NCBI RefSeq assembly: GCF_937877005.1
Contig: NZ_CALEFV010000051.1
Coordinates: forward strand, 1 to 60,481
Reading direction: 5' to 3'
Length of the DNA stretch: 60,481 bases
Origin: an uncultured Fibrobacter sp.
GTDB taxonomy: Bacteria; Fibrobacterota; Fibrobacteria; Fibrobacterales; Fibrobacteraceae
Shown here: in pieces, positions 18,192-26,383 of the stretch
How positions within the stretch are numbered: position 1 is the stretch's first letter
How the letters are laid out: every line of letters begins with the position of its first letter
Notes under the pieces: generated by a model
Told to the model about the DNA's origin: nothing
The model's database searches: none
Seen by the model: the letters and a program-made list of their open reading frames with translations, nothing else
Translations under genes and position numbers: made by a program

Positions 18192-21100
18192 CTACTTTTC
18201 AGCCTTCTTGGATCGGGTTGTTTTCACTTTTGCAGGCTTTTCATCTTTCGGTTTTTCGGGCGTTTTGTACTTCTCAATCTTAATAAGATTTTTCATTTTA
18301 CTAACGGCAGCATCCCATTCGCCTTCAAATTCTTTTGCTGAAAATCCAACATCCGTTAGGGGATTAAAAAGACTTTTCTTGTCGAAATACGCCCATTTCC
18401 CATGCTCGCCAAGCAACTCGTTCCTATATTCAAAAATAGTCTTGTCTTCGGTTTTCTTAGGCCAGCCTTCCAGCATGTCGGCCGGAACGGATTTACTATA
18501 TGGGAAAGTCCTGTTTTTTTCGTCGCCAAAAGCCTCCGCATAAATTTCTTCCAATTTATTCGTGGCTTCATGCGGAGTCATCGTGACGCTAGTTTCAGCA
18601 GGACCGTTCTTGCCTTTGTCACAGGAATAAATAGAAATTTTGATGGTCTGTGACTTTTCTGTCAAGGAATCATCCTTTACACCCTTGTACGCAATCAGCG
18701 CCAAAGCCTTGATGTATGGCGACATGTACTTGCCAAATGCAATATCGTCCTTGTTGGATTCAGAAGATGTCACCTCCATGATCTGCGTTACCTTTTCGAG
18801 CGAGTTTGAATTCGCGTTGCACCAGTCCAATCTTCCCGACAAGGACCAATGGGTTCCATCGGTACGGGCAAGTTGCAAGTCCTGAATTTTTCCGCCAAAG
18901 CTCCATCCAGTCGAGAATTCTCCTTTCGCCTTGACTTGGTCAATAATCAGTTTTTTCTTTACATTCAGCAAGTCAAGCTGCTTCTGTCCAAAGACGTCTT
19001 TGGGCATCTTGCCACTCAGTTCCAGATCTTCCTGCAACTTTTCAAGTTCTTGCTTTTCGCTAGTTGTCGTTCCTTCAGATAATTCTGCAGCGACCATCTT
19101 CTTTAAAATCGAAGCTACATCCAGATGATTAAAGAAAACGGGTTCGAAGAGTTCCTTTTCGACATCTTCATCATTCTCTTCCCTAAGCATTGTGTCAACG
19201 CGGAATTCAAAAGGATCCTTCAAGAACGAGGCCAACGAATAGAAGCTCACTCTTTCAGGAATCTTTACCAAATATTCCTTTGGCTTAGAAATTTCCTGGT
19301 AAAGTTTTTCCTGGACGAATGTGCGGATTTTTTCAAGCCGATCCTCTTCACCCAAGTTCATCCATTCGTACGCATTTCTGTTTCTAAGGCTCCGGGGCGT
19401 CCATAATTCATCATAATCCCGATTTTCGTCAAGCGAAATTTCTTTTTCTTCCCACTTAGGCTTTTTTCCGTTTTCACCTACAGCTGCAGAATTCTCAATA
19501 AATTTCCGTAAATCGATCACAACAGAAGACGGATAGAATTCGGCGTCCTTTTTAAGATCACGATTAACATAGCTCAAATGGAAACTATCGCTTATACTCA
19601 TCAGCAAACACAAAAAACCGTAGCGGTTGCGAGCTACCGGGGAATCGTCGCCGGGCCATGGGTAACAGGACTTTCGCAGGTCAAGCGTATTTCGTTGACG
19701 AGATCCCGGGAAAGACATTGCATCGGCTCCAATAAAGAAGAGATGCTTTGCAGGAAGAATTCTGTTAGGCGCAAACTTCATAAAGGTGATGCCGTTCACG
19801 AACAAGTTTCCACAACTGTACTCCGTTCCTTGAGCAGCATACAAAAGGCTCTGTTCCACAATTTTCATCGAAATGCTGTCCGACCCAGCTTCCATTTGCC
19901 AATGTAGTTGTTCCAGGCCCTCGGCAACGCGTTTGTAGACAATCGATTCACTTTTTAGAGAATCCGATACATGGCTCAATGCAATCCATTTATCCAGATA
20001 TTCCGAAAGCAGTCCCAAGTTAGTACAATCCTGCTTGCCGAATTCGATCCATTTTTCCAAATCTTCGACACATTCTATGAATCGGCACAGCGAAGCCTTG
20101 TTTGAACAAGCCATATCGGAATAAGGACGTAACTTTTCGGCTTCTCCATAAGCGAAATCTTCCGCAGTCATCTGCGACAGCAGCAAGCGGCGAACCGTCT
20201 TGCTCCAGTCTCCGCCGTTTTTATCGCGACATCGATAGGTATTCGTGTCAGACACCCACTGTTGCCAGGCATCGACTTCGTCATTCTTGATTCCGCGTGC
20301 AGACTGCACAACCGGATTTCGTACTAGGGCGAAAAAGTCGGGTCTTGTCACGGTTCTTTGATTCAGAATCGCAAATAGGCTCGCTAGTGCATTTTCGGTA
20401 AGTGAATTCCTGGCAGGCGAATCAACAATCGCAAATGGGACATGCAAAAAACCGTTTTCTTTTTTCGTTCGTTCATCAGGTTTGGCTGCAGTCTGGTCAA
20501 AGACCATGCTAATTGCCGTGCGATATTCGTCTAAACACGGCGATACAACAAGAATGTCCTCAACGCGGACTTTCTCGTCGTCTAGTAGCGCACAAATTTG
20601 GGTATGTAGGTTTTCAATTTCGCGAATTCTGGTGGGAGCCGCAGTCACGTCAAGCGAGCCGTCTGTCAATTCCGGCAAATTTACGTCGCGGAGCGATTCA
20701 CGATGCGCTACGGAATATTGCACCTTGTGTAAAAGGCTGTCTTGCGGTAAATCGGATTTGCCCGTGCCCTGAAAGTTGAAATCGTAATCTGAAGCCTGAC
20801 ACCAAAGTTTGATATTGTCCCTGCCGGTTCGTCCCCAATTCAGAAGCAGTGCGTTTTCCTGGTCGGCTAAAGCGCTTTCCGGAATGTCTTCGACATCCGT
20901 CACGGGATTCTTTTCTGGATTATCAACAATCTTCTGGACACTCATGCGCTCCTTAATGCCGGACATATCCGCATTTTCTGCAGAGTTCCATTCACCGTCC
21001 TTTGAAACATTCCATGATCTACACACATTTCTGTTATCGTGGACTGATCCCAAATCCTCCCAAAATTCCATACACGGATTTTGGATGTAAGCAAAAATTT

Positions 21101-21956
21101 CGTGCTGTTCAGCAAATTTTTGCAAAATTACGCGATAGAACTGCCCCATTCCCGAGAGACCAAAAATGAAAACAGGAGCCCCGTTCAGTTTTTTCTCAAA
21201 AAAGGGTTTCTCGCCTTTTTTTTCGCGTTCTTCGCACAAACTGAAAAGATATGGAATTGTAAGATAGTCAATCTTCTGTTCAATTTCAGTTCGCCCCTTG
21301 CGTTGGTTTTCTTTTTCAAAAACCCGTGTCAGCAAGGATTTGTCTTTTCCATGGAAAATGGCTGAATAGAGTTTCTGCTGCCAAGCTTCACGCTCAACGA
21401 TATCGTCTGCATTGTTGTTTTCTGAAAAGAACGGTCGCAGAGCTCCGTCTTTCCATTTTTCTAAAATGCCAGGAGCGTCTCCTTTCACATTTCTGGCAAA
21501 GCCTGCCGGTCGACTCGTTTCGTACTCGAGGAACAGCGACGCCATTTTTGAAGCAAAATCAAAAAGACAATTTTCATCCAAATTGCCGTTTTCGCCACTA
21601 AGGTAGCGACACACCTCAGGCGCCAGCGTTTGCCAATGCTTTTTCGTTGAATCAAGTTCGTCTTCTTGGCTCAAATACGCAAGAATCACATTACGGACCA
21701 TATCCGCCGAAAGCTTGAGTTTCGTGTCATCTTCCCCCACCAAAATATCAAACAAAAACCTGTCAATGGTACTCTTGTTCAGGTTGGCGAGCACACCCTT
21801 CTTCTTCATCCAGCGCAGGCGGAACCACTGTTCTAGTTTCGGGTCCGGGAATATCACGACCGGGGCATTGAACGGGTCGGTCCAGGCGGCTGTGAGTGTA
21901 TCAATCATTTCATCAGCGAGATTTTCCAGATTCAGGGCGAATTTTAAGTGTAGCAT
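18192..21956 (-). CDS. recC: Exodeoxyribonuclease V gamma subunit RecC
   Basis: Scaffold subunit of RecBCD that splits the duplex and, in E. coli, reads Chi. It has about 1,254 residues. The N-terminus MLHLKFALNLENLADEM fits RecC, and VVIFPDPKLEQWFRL corresponds to the family's early conserved block. Dead-helicase remnants are expected in this family, and no intact Walker A is seen here. A longer frame runs into the upstream AAA+ gene, but that extension is Arg/His-rich antisense-like sequence and is rejected. The C-terminus ends in a Lys-rich tail. No strong ribosome site precedes the ATG; the 26-base gap to the AAA+ gene is AT-rich. Confidence 0.9.
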   Translation of the reverse strand: MLHLKFALNLENLADEMIDTLTAAWTDPFNAPVVIFPDPKLEQWFRLRWMKKKGVLANLNKSTIDRFLFDILVGEDDTKLKLSADMVRNVILAYLSQEDELDSTKKHWQTLAPEVCRYLSGENGNLDENCLFDFASKMASLFLEYETSRPAGFARNVKGDAPGILEKWKDGALRPFFSENNNADDIVEREAWQQKLYSAIFHGKDKSLLTRVFEKENQRKGRTEIEQKIDYLTIPYLFSLCEEREKKGEKPFFEKKLNGAPVFIFGLSGMGQFYRVILQKFAEQHEIFAYIQNPCMEFWEDLGSVHDNRNVCRSWNVSKDGEWNSAENADMSGIKERMSVQKIVDNPEKNPVTDVEDIPESALADQENALLLNWGRTGRDNIKLWCQASDYDFNFQGTGKSDLPQDSLLHKVQYSVAHRESLRDVNLPELTDGSLDVTAAPTRIREIENLHTQICALLDDEKVRVEDILVVSPCLDEYRTAISMVFDQTAAKPDERTKKENGFLHVPFAIVDSPARNSLTENALASLFAILNQRTVTRPDFFALVRNPVVQSARGIKNDEVDAWQQWVSDTNTYRCRDKNGGDWSKTVRRLLLSQMTAEDFAYGEAEKLRPYSDMACSNKASLCRFIECVEDLEKWIEFGKQDCTNLGLLSEYLDKWIALSHVSDSLKSESIVYKRVAEGLEQLHWQMEAGSDSISMKIVEQSLLYAAQGTEYSCGNLFVNGITFMKFAPNRILPAKHLFFIGADAMSFPGSRQRNTLDLRKSCYPWPGDDSPVARNRYGFLCLLMSISDSFHLSYVNRDLKKDAEFYPSSVVIDLRKFIENSAAVGENGKKPKWEEKEISLDENRDYDELWTPRSLRNRNAYEWMNLGEEDRLEKIRTFVQEKLYQEISKPKEYLVKIPERVSFYSLASFLKDPFEFRVDTMLREENDEDVEKELFEPVFFNHLDVASILKKMVAAELSEGTTTSEKQELEKLQEDLELSGKMPKDVFGQKQLDLLNVKKKLIIDQVKAKGEFSTGWSFGGKIQDLQLARTDGTHWSLSGRLDWCNANSNSLEKVTQIMEVTSSESNKDDIAFGKYMSPYIKALALIAYKGVKDDSLTEKSQTIKISIYSCDKGKNGPAETSVTMTPHEATNKLEEIYAEAFGDEKNRTFPYSKSVPADMLEGWPKKTEDKTIFEYRNELLGEHGKWAYFDKKSLFNPLTDVGFSAKEFEGEWDAAVSKMKNLIKIEKYKTPEKPKDEKPAKVKTTRSKKAEK

Positions 21957-21982
21957 ATTACGAATATATAAATGTGAAAACT

Positions 21983-24316
21983 TTACAGCCCCATGGTACG
22001 GCCTTCGCGGCCGTCCTTGTAGGCTATTTCGGACTTGAGCGCCTCTAGGATGACGCCATCGGTGAGTTCGCACTCGTCGTAAAAACGGAGCGTGGCATAG
22101 GCCGCGTTGAAGTCGCCCGGAGTGAGCATGCGCATGTTGCGGGCTGCGTCGGGCATCTGCACGGTGGGGAAGAAGCCCTTCCACAATGCTTCGATGCCTT
22201 CGGGCTTCAGGTAGCCGAACTTCACCTTCAGCGCGAAACGCCTGCGGGACGCCGTATCAAGTTCCCCCTCGAAGTTCGTTGCCGCTATGAAGATGCCCTT
22301 GAAGTTCTCCATTTGCGTGAGCATCTCGTTCACCTGCGTTACTTCCCAGTTGTGGGTGGCGCCGCTACGGTCGCGGATAAGACTGTCAGCTTCGTCGAGG
22401 AAGAGAATCGCCTTCTTCTCCTCGGCATCCTTGAACATCTTGCGGATTGCCTTCTCCGTTTCGCCCACGTAGCAGTTCAAGAGATCGCTCGTCTTCTTGA
22501 TAATGAGATTGCGGTTGAGCGTGCGCGCCAGATGCTTCGCGAATTCCGTTTTGCCGGTACCCGGTGCTCCGTAGAGGAGCATGTTCAGGCTGTCGGGGCG
22601 GTCGCCTTCCTTCATGTCCTTCCATTTCGCATCGAATGTACTCAGAACCTTCAGGATTCTTGGCATGTCCGCATCGGTATTCAATGCATCGAGAAGGTAG
22701 CGCGGGGCGCGTGTCTCCTTGTCGCGATTCACATATTCCGTGTCTAGTTTCAGGAGCTCGGCCTGCGCTTCCGCGATGGTGCGGATTGTCTTTGCCGGGT
22801 CTACCTTGCAGCCTGCGTCCAGCAACTTCTTGGTGCCGACAATCGCCTGCGTAATGCCGCCTGCCGTAATTTGGAGCTCGGAGGCGAACTTCTTCATGGT
22901 TTCTTCGGGAATGATGTCCTTTGCTCCCTGCTCGCTCACCACCGATTCCCATACCTGCGTACGCCTCTCGGCGTCGGGGCGGTCGAAATGGATGGAATAG
23001 TCAAAGCGGCGCAGCGTGCTATTTTCGATCCAGTTCACCGTATTCGAAATCCAGATGACGGGTACCTTGATTTGCTCCAGGAAGAAGTTCAGCGCACCCT
23101 TTTCGCAGCAGTTGAGGATTACGTCGGCCTCGTCGACTAGGAGGATCGCCTTCTTCTTCTGGTACTTGGTGGCTGCGTAAAGGATGCTGCCCATACGGCT
23201 ACGTACCACCGAATTGTCCTTGTTTTCGCGATGGGAGCCTTCGGTGCTGATGTTGGTGAGCACGAGCGGGCGATTGAGTTCCTTCGCGATTGCTTTCGCA
23301 AGTTCGGTCTTGCCGGTGCCTTCGACACCGTAGAAGAACATGTTCAGGCCATTGCCTACCTTGTTGTGCTTGAGCATGTTGAAAGCGAGTTCCACCTTCG
23401 GATTCTTGCGGCAGAGCTTCTTGAACGGTACGCAGTTGCTATCGTAAACCCGGAAGTAGAGACTGTCGAGATCACTTCCCGAATGACCGTCCAGAAACAT
23501 GCCGATGCGCTTGGAAATGTCGAGATCGTCGTCCAGGATGCTCATTTTCTTGAGCGTTCCCCTGTTCGAAACGGTATTCTCGAAATCGACATTCGGGTAA
23601 AGCTGCGGGAAAATGTCCGGAAGGGTCGCGTTATGGAACCTTCGGGAGCCCAGCATGTCTAGAAGGGAGCTACACTGCTCCTTGTTGAAAAAGATCCACG
23701 AGAACATCAGGATTTCCATCTCATCGTCGTTCAGGTTGAAAGCCTTCTGCACGATGTTTAGGCGCCTGAAATAGCCGTCGTCAACTTCGGAATTCTCTTT
23801 CAGGAAGTTTTTCAGTTCGCGCATGGCGCTTTCGTAGAACACCTTCTGCGAGGAAATGTCGAAAATTCCCTCGCCGCACAGGTAATTGCGCACGAAGTCG
23901 CTGATGTCCTTGATGGAGCACGACCTGTCGATGACATCGTTGAAACGCACGACAGCCATTTGGCGCCTCTGGTAGGCGACGCTCATTTCCTCGCTGTCCT
24001 CGTTGCAGCGGAGCCTCTTTCCGGCATAGGTCACGTTCGCTTCCTTGACGAAGGATTTCTTCTTGGAGATGGGAATCCGGTCTTCTTCGGCGTTGAGCCT
24101 TTCGAAGTGGTCCGAGAGGTCCTTTAGTACGCGCGAGGCGCGTTCTTTCGGGAAAATGGCGATGCAGTCATCCGCATCGGGAAAACTCTTGCTAATCCGC
24201 ATCATGCGGATCCAGTATTCGTAGCTCTTGAGCGTCACAAAATCGAGCGATACCTTCTTCTCGATATTTCCGGCGTGAAGCGAGCTCAGTACACCCTTAA
24301 AATAATCTTTTCTCAT
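21983..24316 (-). CDS. Tandem AAA+ ATPase
   Basis: A 777-residue cytoplasmic protein with an N-terminal helical region (1-300) and two AAA+ modules. Module 1 has Walker A GVEGTGKT (330-337) and Walker B LLVDEAD (about 392-398), with no obvious second Walker-B-side acidic residue loss. Module 2 has GAPGTGKT (583-590) and LFLDEAD (638-644), with the arginine cluster TASRRRFALKV after the sensor-1 AATN. Module 2 has the pore-like segment NCYVGETE. The layout resembles membrane-free AAA unfoldases (COG0464 type). Its position 26 bases ahead of recC suggests it is made with RecBCD, but a functional link is inference only. Substrate unknown. Confidence 0.8.
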   Translation of the reverse strand: MRKDYFKGVLSSLHAGNIEKKVSLDFVTLKSYEYWIRMMRISKSFPDADDCIAIFPKERASRVLKDLSDHFERLNAEEDRIPISKKKSFVKEANVTYAGKRLRCNEDSEEMSVAYQRRQMAVVRFNDVIDRSCSIKDISDFVRNYLCGEGIFDISSQKVFYESAMRELKNFLKENSEVDDGYFRRLNIVQKAFNLNDDEMEILMFSWIFFNKEQCSSLLDMLGSRRFHNATLPDIFPQLYPNVDFENTVSNRGTLKKMSILDDDLDISKRIGMFLDGHSGSDLDSLYFRVYDSNCVPFKKLCRKNPKVELAFNMLKHNKVGNGLNMFFYGVEGTGKTELAKAIAKELNRPLVLTNISTEGSHRENKDNSVVRSRMGSILYAATKYQKKKAILLVDEADVILNCCEKGALNFFLEQIKVPVIWISNTVNWIENSTLRRFDYSIHFDRPDAERRTQVWESVVSEQGAKDIIPEETMKKFASELQITAGGITQAIVGTKKLLDAGCKVDPAKTIRTIAEAQAELLKLDTEYVNRDKETRAPRYLLDALNTDADMPRILKVLSTFDAKWKDMKEGDRPDSLNMLLYGAPGTGKTEFAKHLARTLNRNLIIKKTSDLLNCYVGETEKAIRKMFKDAEEKKAILFLDEADSLIRDRSGATHNWEVTQVNEMLTQMENFKGIFIAATNFEGELDTASRRRFALKVKFGYLKPEGIEALWKGFFPTVQMPDAARNMRMLTPGDFNAAYATLRFYDECELTDGVILEALKSEIAYKDGREGRTMGL

Positions 24317-24424
24317 AAATATCTCCCACCATATATCGTCTTTTTCAACGAAATCGTAAAAGATATCGCATTAATATTTCTTTATGGATTCAATATACAA
24401 TATGTTTGCGACAAATAATGTCAT

Positions 24425-25084
24425 TTATTGATTTTCCTGAAATTCCCTCAATTTCAGTTCCGAAATCATCTTTTCCAGGCTGCACTGTTCGCTCACCTTG
24501 CCGAAAACCCTCGAGGAAAATGCCTGCGAGACCGCCGCCTCTTCGTTGTCGAGGGTGATTCGCACTTGCCGGACATAGTCGCCAAAGGGCCTGCTACGGA
24601 TCCCGTGAGTCTCGTTCTTGCAATGCGGGCAAATGGCCCCCGCGACGGAAATTCCCGTAAGCGGGGAACCGCCGAAGGAACGGATGTAGGCTGTATTGCC
24701 GCAGCTGCAATTCACCTTGTATGTCGCCGTTCCCCAAATTCCGAGAAGCGAGCCGAGCGTGATACCCACCGTAACGGGAACCCCGGCTGCACAGAACTTT
24801 CTTTGCATCGCAATCGGACCGATATAGGCGCCGCCTCCACGCAGCGCGTAATGCATGTCAATTTGGGCATACCGGGGCGTTTTCATGATTTCGTCCCGAT
24901 GCCGCATGATTAAGTCGAGGTTGTCGAATAGCAACTTGCGCTTGCGATCCAGCCGTTTTTCGAGCCACTCGAAGTAAAGCTTCTGCTCCGATTCTTCCTG
25001 GTTAATGGCGTCCGTCGCGAGCGATATGCCTTCTTGCTGGCGCTTGCAGAACTGAGCGAACCCTTCCCTGACGACTTGGGACAT
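24425..25084 (-). CDS. Zinc-ribbon protein of unknown function
   Basis: A 219-residue protein with a coiled-coil-like charged N-terminal half (EESEQKLYFEWLEKRLDRKRKLLF). A hydrophobic stretch follows at about residues 120-145 (VPVTVGITLGSLLGIWG), then a likely zinc ribbon made by NCSCGN and ICPHCKN (about residues 148-185). The start is clear: AAAGGAG lies six bases before the ATG, so a longer frame is rejected. The gene is preceded by a promoter-like sequence and a leader terminator hairpin, which would allow attenuation. The AAA+ ATPase gene follows after 108 bases. No family recognised. Confidence 0.65.
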   Translation of the reverse strand: MSQVVREGFAQFCKRQQEGISLATDAINQEESEQKLYFEWLEKRLDRKRKLLFDNLDLIMRHRDEIMKTPRYAQIDMHYALRGGGAYIGPIAMQRKFCAAGVPVTVGITLGSLLGIWGTATYKVNCSCGNTAYIRSFGGSPLTGISVAGAICPHCKNETHGIRSRPFGDYVRQVRITLDNEEAAVSQAFSSRVFGKVSEQCSLEKMISELKLREFQENQ

Positions 25085-25124
25085 AAAAATCTCCTTTTTT
25101 TGCCGGTTTTCGGACGATATTGAC

Positions 25125-25143
25125 AAAAAAGCCCCTTTGGGGC
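25125..25143 (-). terminator. Intrinsic terminator in the leader of the zinc-ribbon gene
   Basis: Read on the minus strand, GCCCC-AAA-GGGGC is followed directly by six T. It ends about 40 bases before the zinc-ribbon start, so it either stops readthrough from the expansin gene or acts as an attenuator. Confidence 0.75.
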
Positions 25144-25201
25144 AATCATTCAACTTTCGCGGTCTTTTGTATTATGCGTATATATAAATATATGCATAGT
25201 T

Positions 25202-25230
25202 ATTATCAAAATGCAAGGAGATTTTGTAAA
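25202..25230 (-). promoter_or_regulatory. Sigma-70-like promoter for the zinc-ribbon gene
   Basis: On the minus strand TTTACA and GATAAT are separated by 17 bases. Transcription would start near 25,195 and run through an A/T inverted repeat (about 25,175-25,198) and the terminator hairpin before the coding start at 25,084. The motifs are good but not perfect matches. Confidence 0.45.
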
Positions 25231-25291
25231 AGAATTGTCAAATTTTTGTTGAAAGTTCTAATTGAATGTTGTCGCCTTCGTTATAAAAACA

Positions 25292-26302
25292 CTATTCCCG
25301 ATGCTCGTGCAGGTACAGGTTCGCTTCGGGCACAGCGAGGTCGGAGCCCTTGATTTTCCATTCGTCATCGGTGCCTGTGCGGTAGCTGACAACGACACGG
25401 TAGCGGTTGTCGGTCTGTAAAACCGTCTCGGGGACGACCCAGAAGTTTTCGGCACCGTCAAACAGCTTGAGTTCATGGTAATCACGGGTGTCTATACCAT
25501 TAATCGCGATAGACTTGACCATGTCTTTCGGATTTCGTACCTGAACAACGCCCCAGAAAGCATTTGCTCCGTCCTTTACGAACAGCGAAGTAGAATCGCC
25601 CCACACGCCGTCTATGCCTTCGCAGCTCACGAATTCCCATTCGCCGTAGTAGCGGCCTACCTGATTCCCCATGATGTCTGCGGCAGGAGCGCCGCCCAGG
25701 TCCACGCCACAGTTTGCGTCGGGACAGCGGTCGGTAATGCGCACGGTCACCTTTTTCCAGCCGTCGGGTGTTTTCGCCTTCACGCGGACGCAGCCGCCGC
25801 AGGCAAGGCCGTCATTCCACGGACCCAAATCATCGCCGGGGGAGACGTTTACATGGATTGCTGCGTAGTACTGGATGTTTGTTTGTCCGTAATTACAGGC
25901 GCCACCGAGGCTCGTTTCTTTTTCCGTAATGCTCCCATAAGTGGTCACGGATCCCTTGCCGCCGTTTTCGGTAAGTTCGGGATCTGCCGCGGTGTAGCTG
26001 TCGCAAGCGGTACACTTGCCGTCGTCACCACCGCTATTGTCGGATGAGTAGGTCTCTTCACTCGACGAAGATATCACCTTTATCACGGACGAAGAAGACT
26101 CTGGTTCAATGAATGCAGAAGATCCTGACGGCGATTCGGAAGAAGTCGCTGCTTTTTCAGAGGAACTAGAACCTTTGGCGGGTTCCTTGGTTTTTTCGGA
26201 TGACTCTTGATTTTCTGCGGAACTGCTCGAATCGTCTCCGCAGGCGACAAAGCCTGCGCCTACTAGAGCGCAAAAACATAAAACATGGGCAAGATTTCTC
26301 AT
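25292..26302 (-). CDS. Expansin-like cell-wall-loosening lipoprotein
   Basis: A 336-residue lipoprotein. The signal ends with VACGDD (Cys at about residue 21). A serine-rich linker follows with repeated SSSS blocks (about residues 25-90). The expansin domain 1 (double-psi beta barrel) follows: TYGSITE, GGACNYG, ACGGCVRVKA, and VRITDRCPDANCGVDLGGAPAADI. The second half (about 225-336) corresponds to the beta-sandwich domain 2 that binds cellulose (WGVVQVRNPKD, VSYRTG). Bacterial expansins loosen cellulose networks without hydrolysis. The ATG is favoured over a TTG three codons upstream. A terminator from the GH43 gene ends only 13 bases before this start, so separate expression is likely but no promoter is clear. 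Confidence 0.85.
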   Translation of the reverse strand: MRNLAHVLCFCALVGAGFVACGDDSSSSAENQESSEKTKEPAKGSSSSEKAATSSESPSGSSAFIEPESSSSVIKVISSSSEETYSSDNSGGDDGKCTACDSYTAADPELTENGGKGSVTTYGSITEKETSLGGACNYGQTNIQYYAAIHVNVSPGDDLGPWNDGLACGGCVRVKAKTPDGWKKVTVRITDRCPDANCGVDLGGAPAADIMGNQVGRYYGEWEFVSCEGIDGVWGDSTSLFVKDGANAFWGVVQVRNPKDMVKSIAINGIDTRDYHELKLFDGAENFWVVPETVLQTDNRYRVVVSYRTGTDDEWKIKGSDLAVPEANLYLHEHRE

Positions 26303-26314
26303 ATTTAGCAATAT

Positions 26315-26345
26315 AAAAAAAGGAAATCCCGGCGCTGTGGCCGGG
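26315..26345 (-). terminator. Terminator downstream of the GH43 arabinosidase gene
   Basis: On the minus strand CCCGGC-CACAGC-GCCGGG is followed by ATTTCC and seven T. It lies between the GH43 stop (26,384) and the expansin start (26,302). Confidence 0.7.
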
Positions 26346-26383
26346 GTGAACTTGCCTTACCGCAGCTCTATTGTTAGTTATTG

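Noticed and set aside
21957..22184. N-terminal extension of recC by 76 codons
   Set aside because: The extension overlaps the end of the AAA+ gene, is Arg/His-rich and has no RecC similarity. The ATG at 21,956 gives the expected N-terminus.
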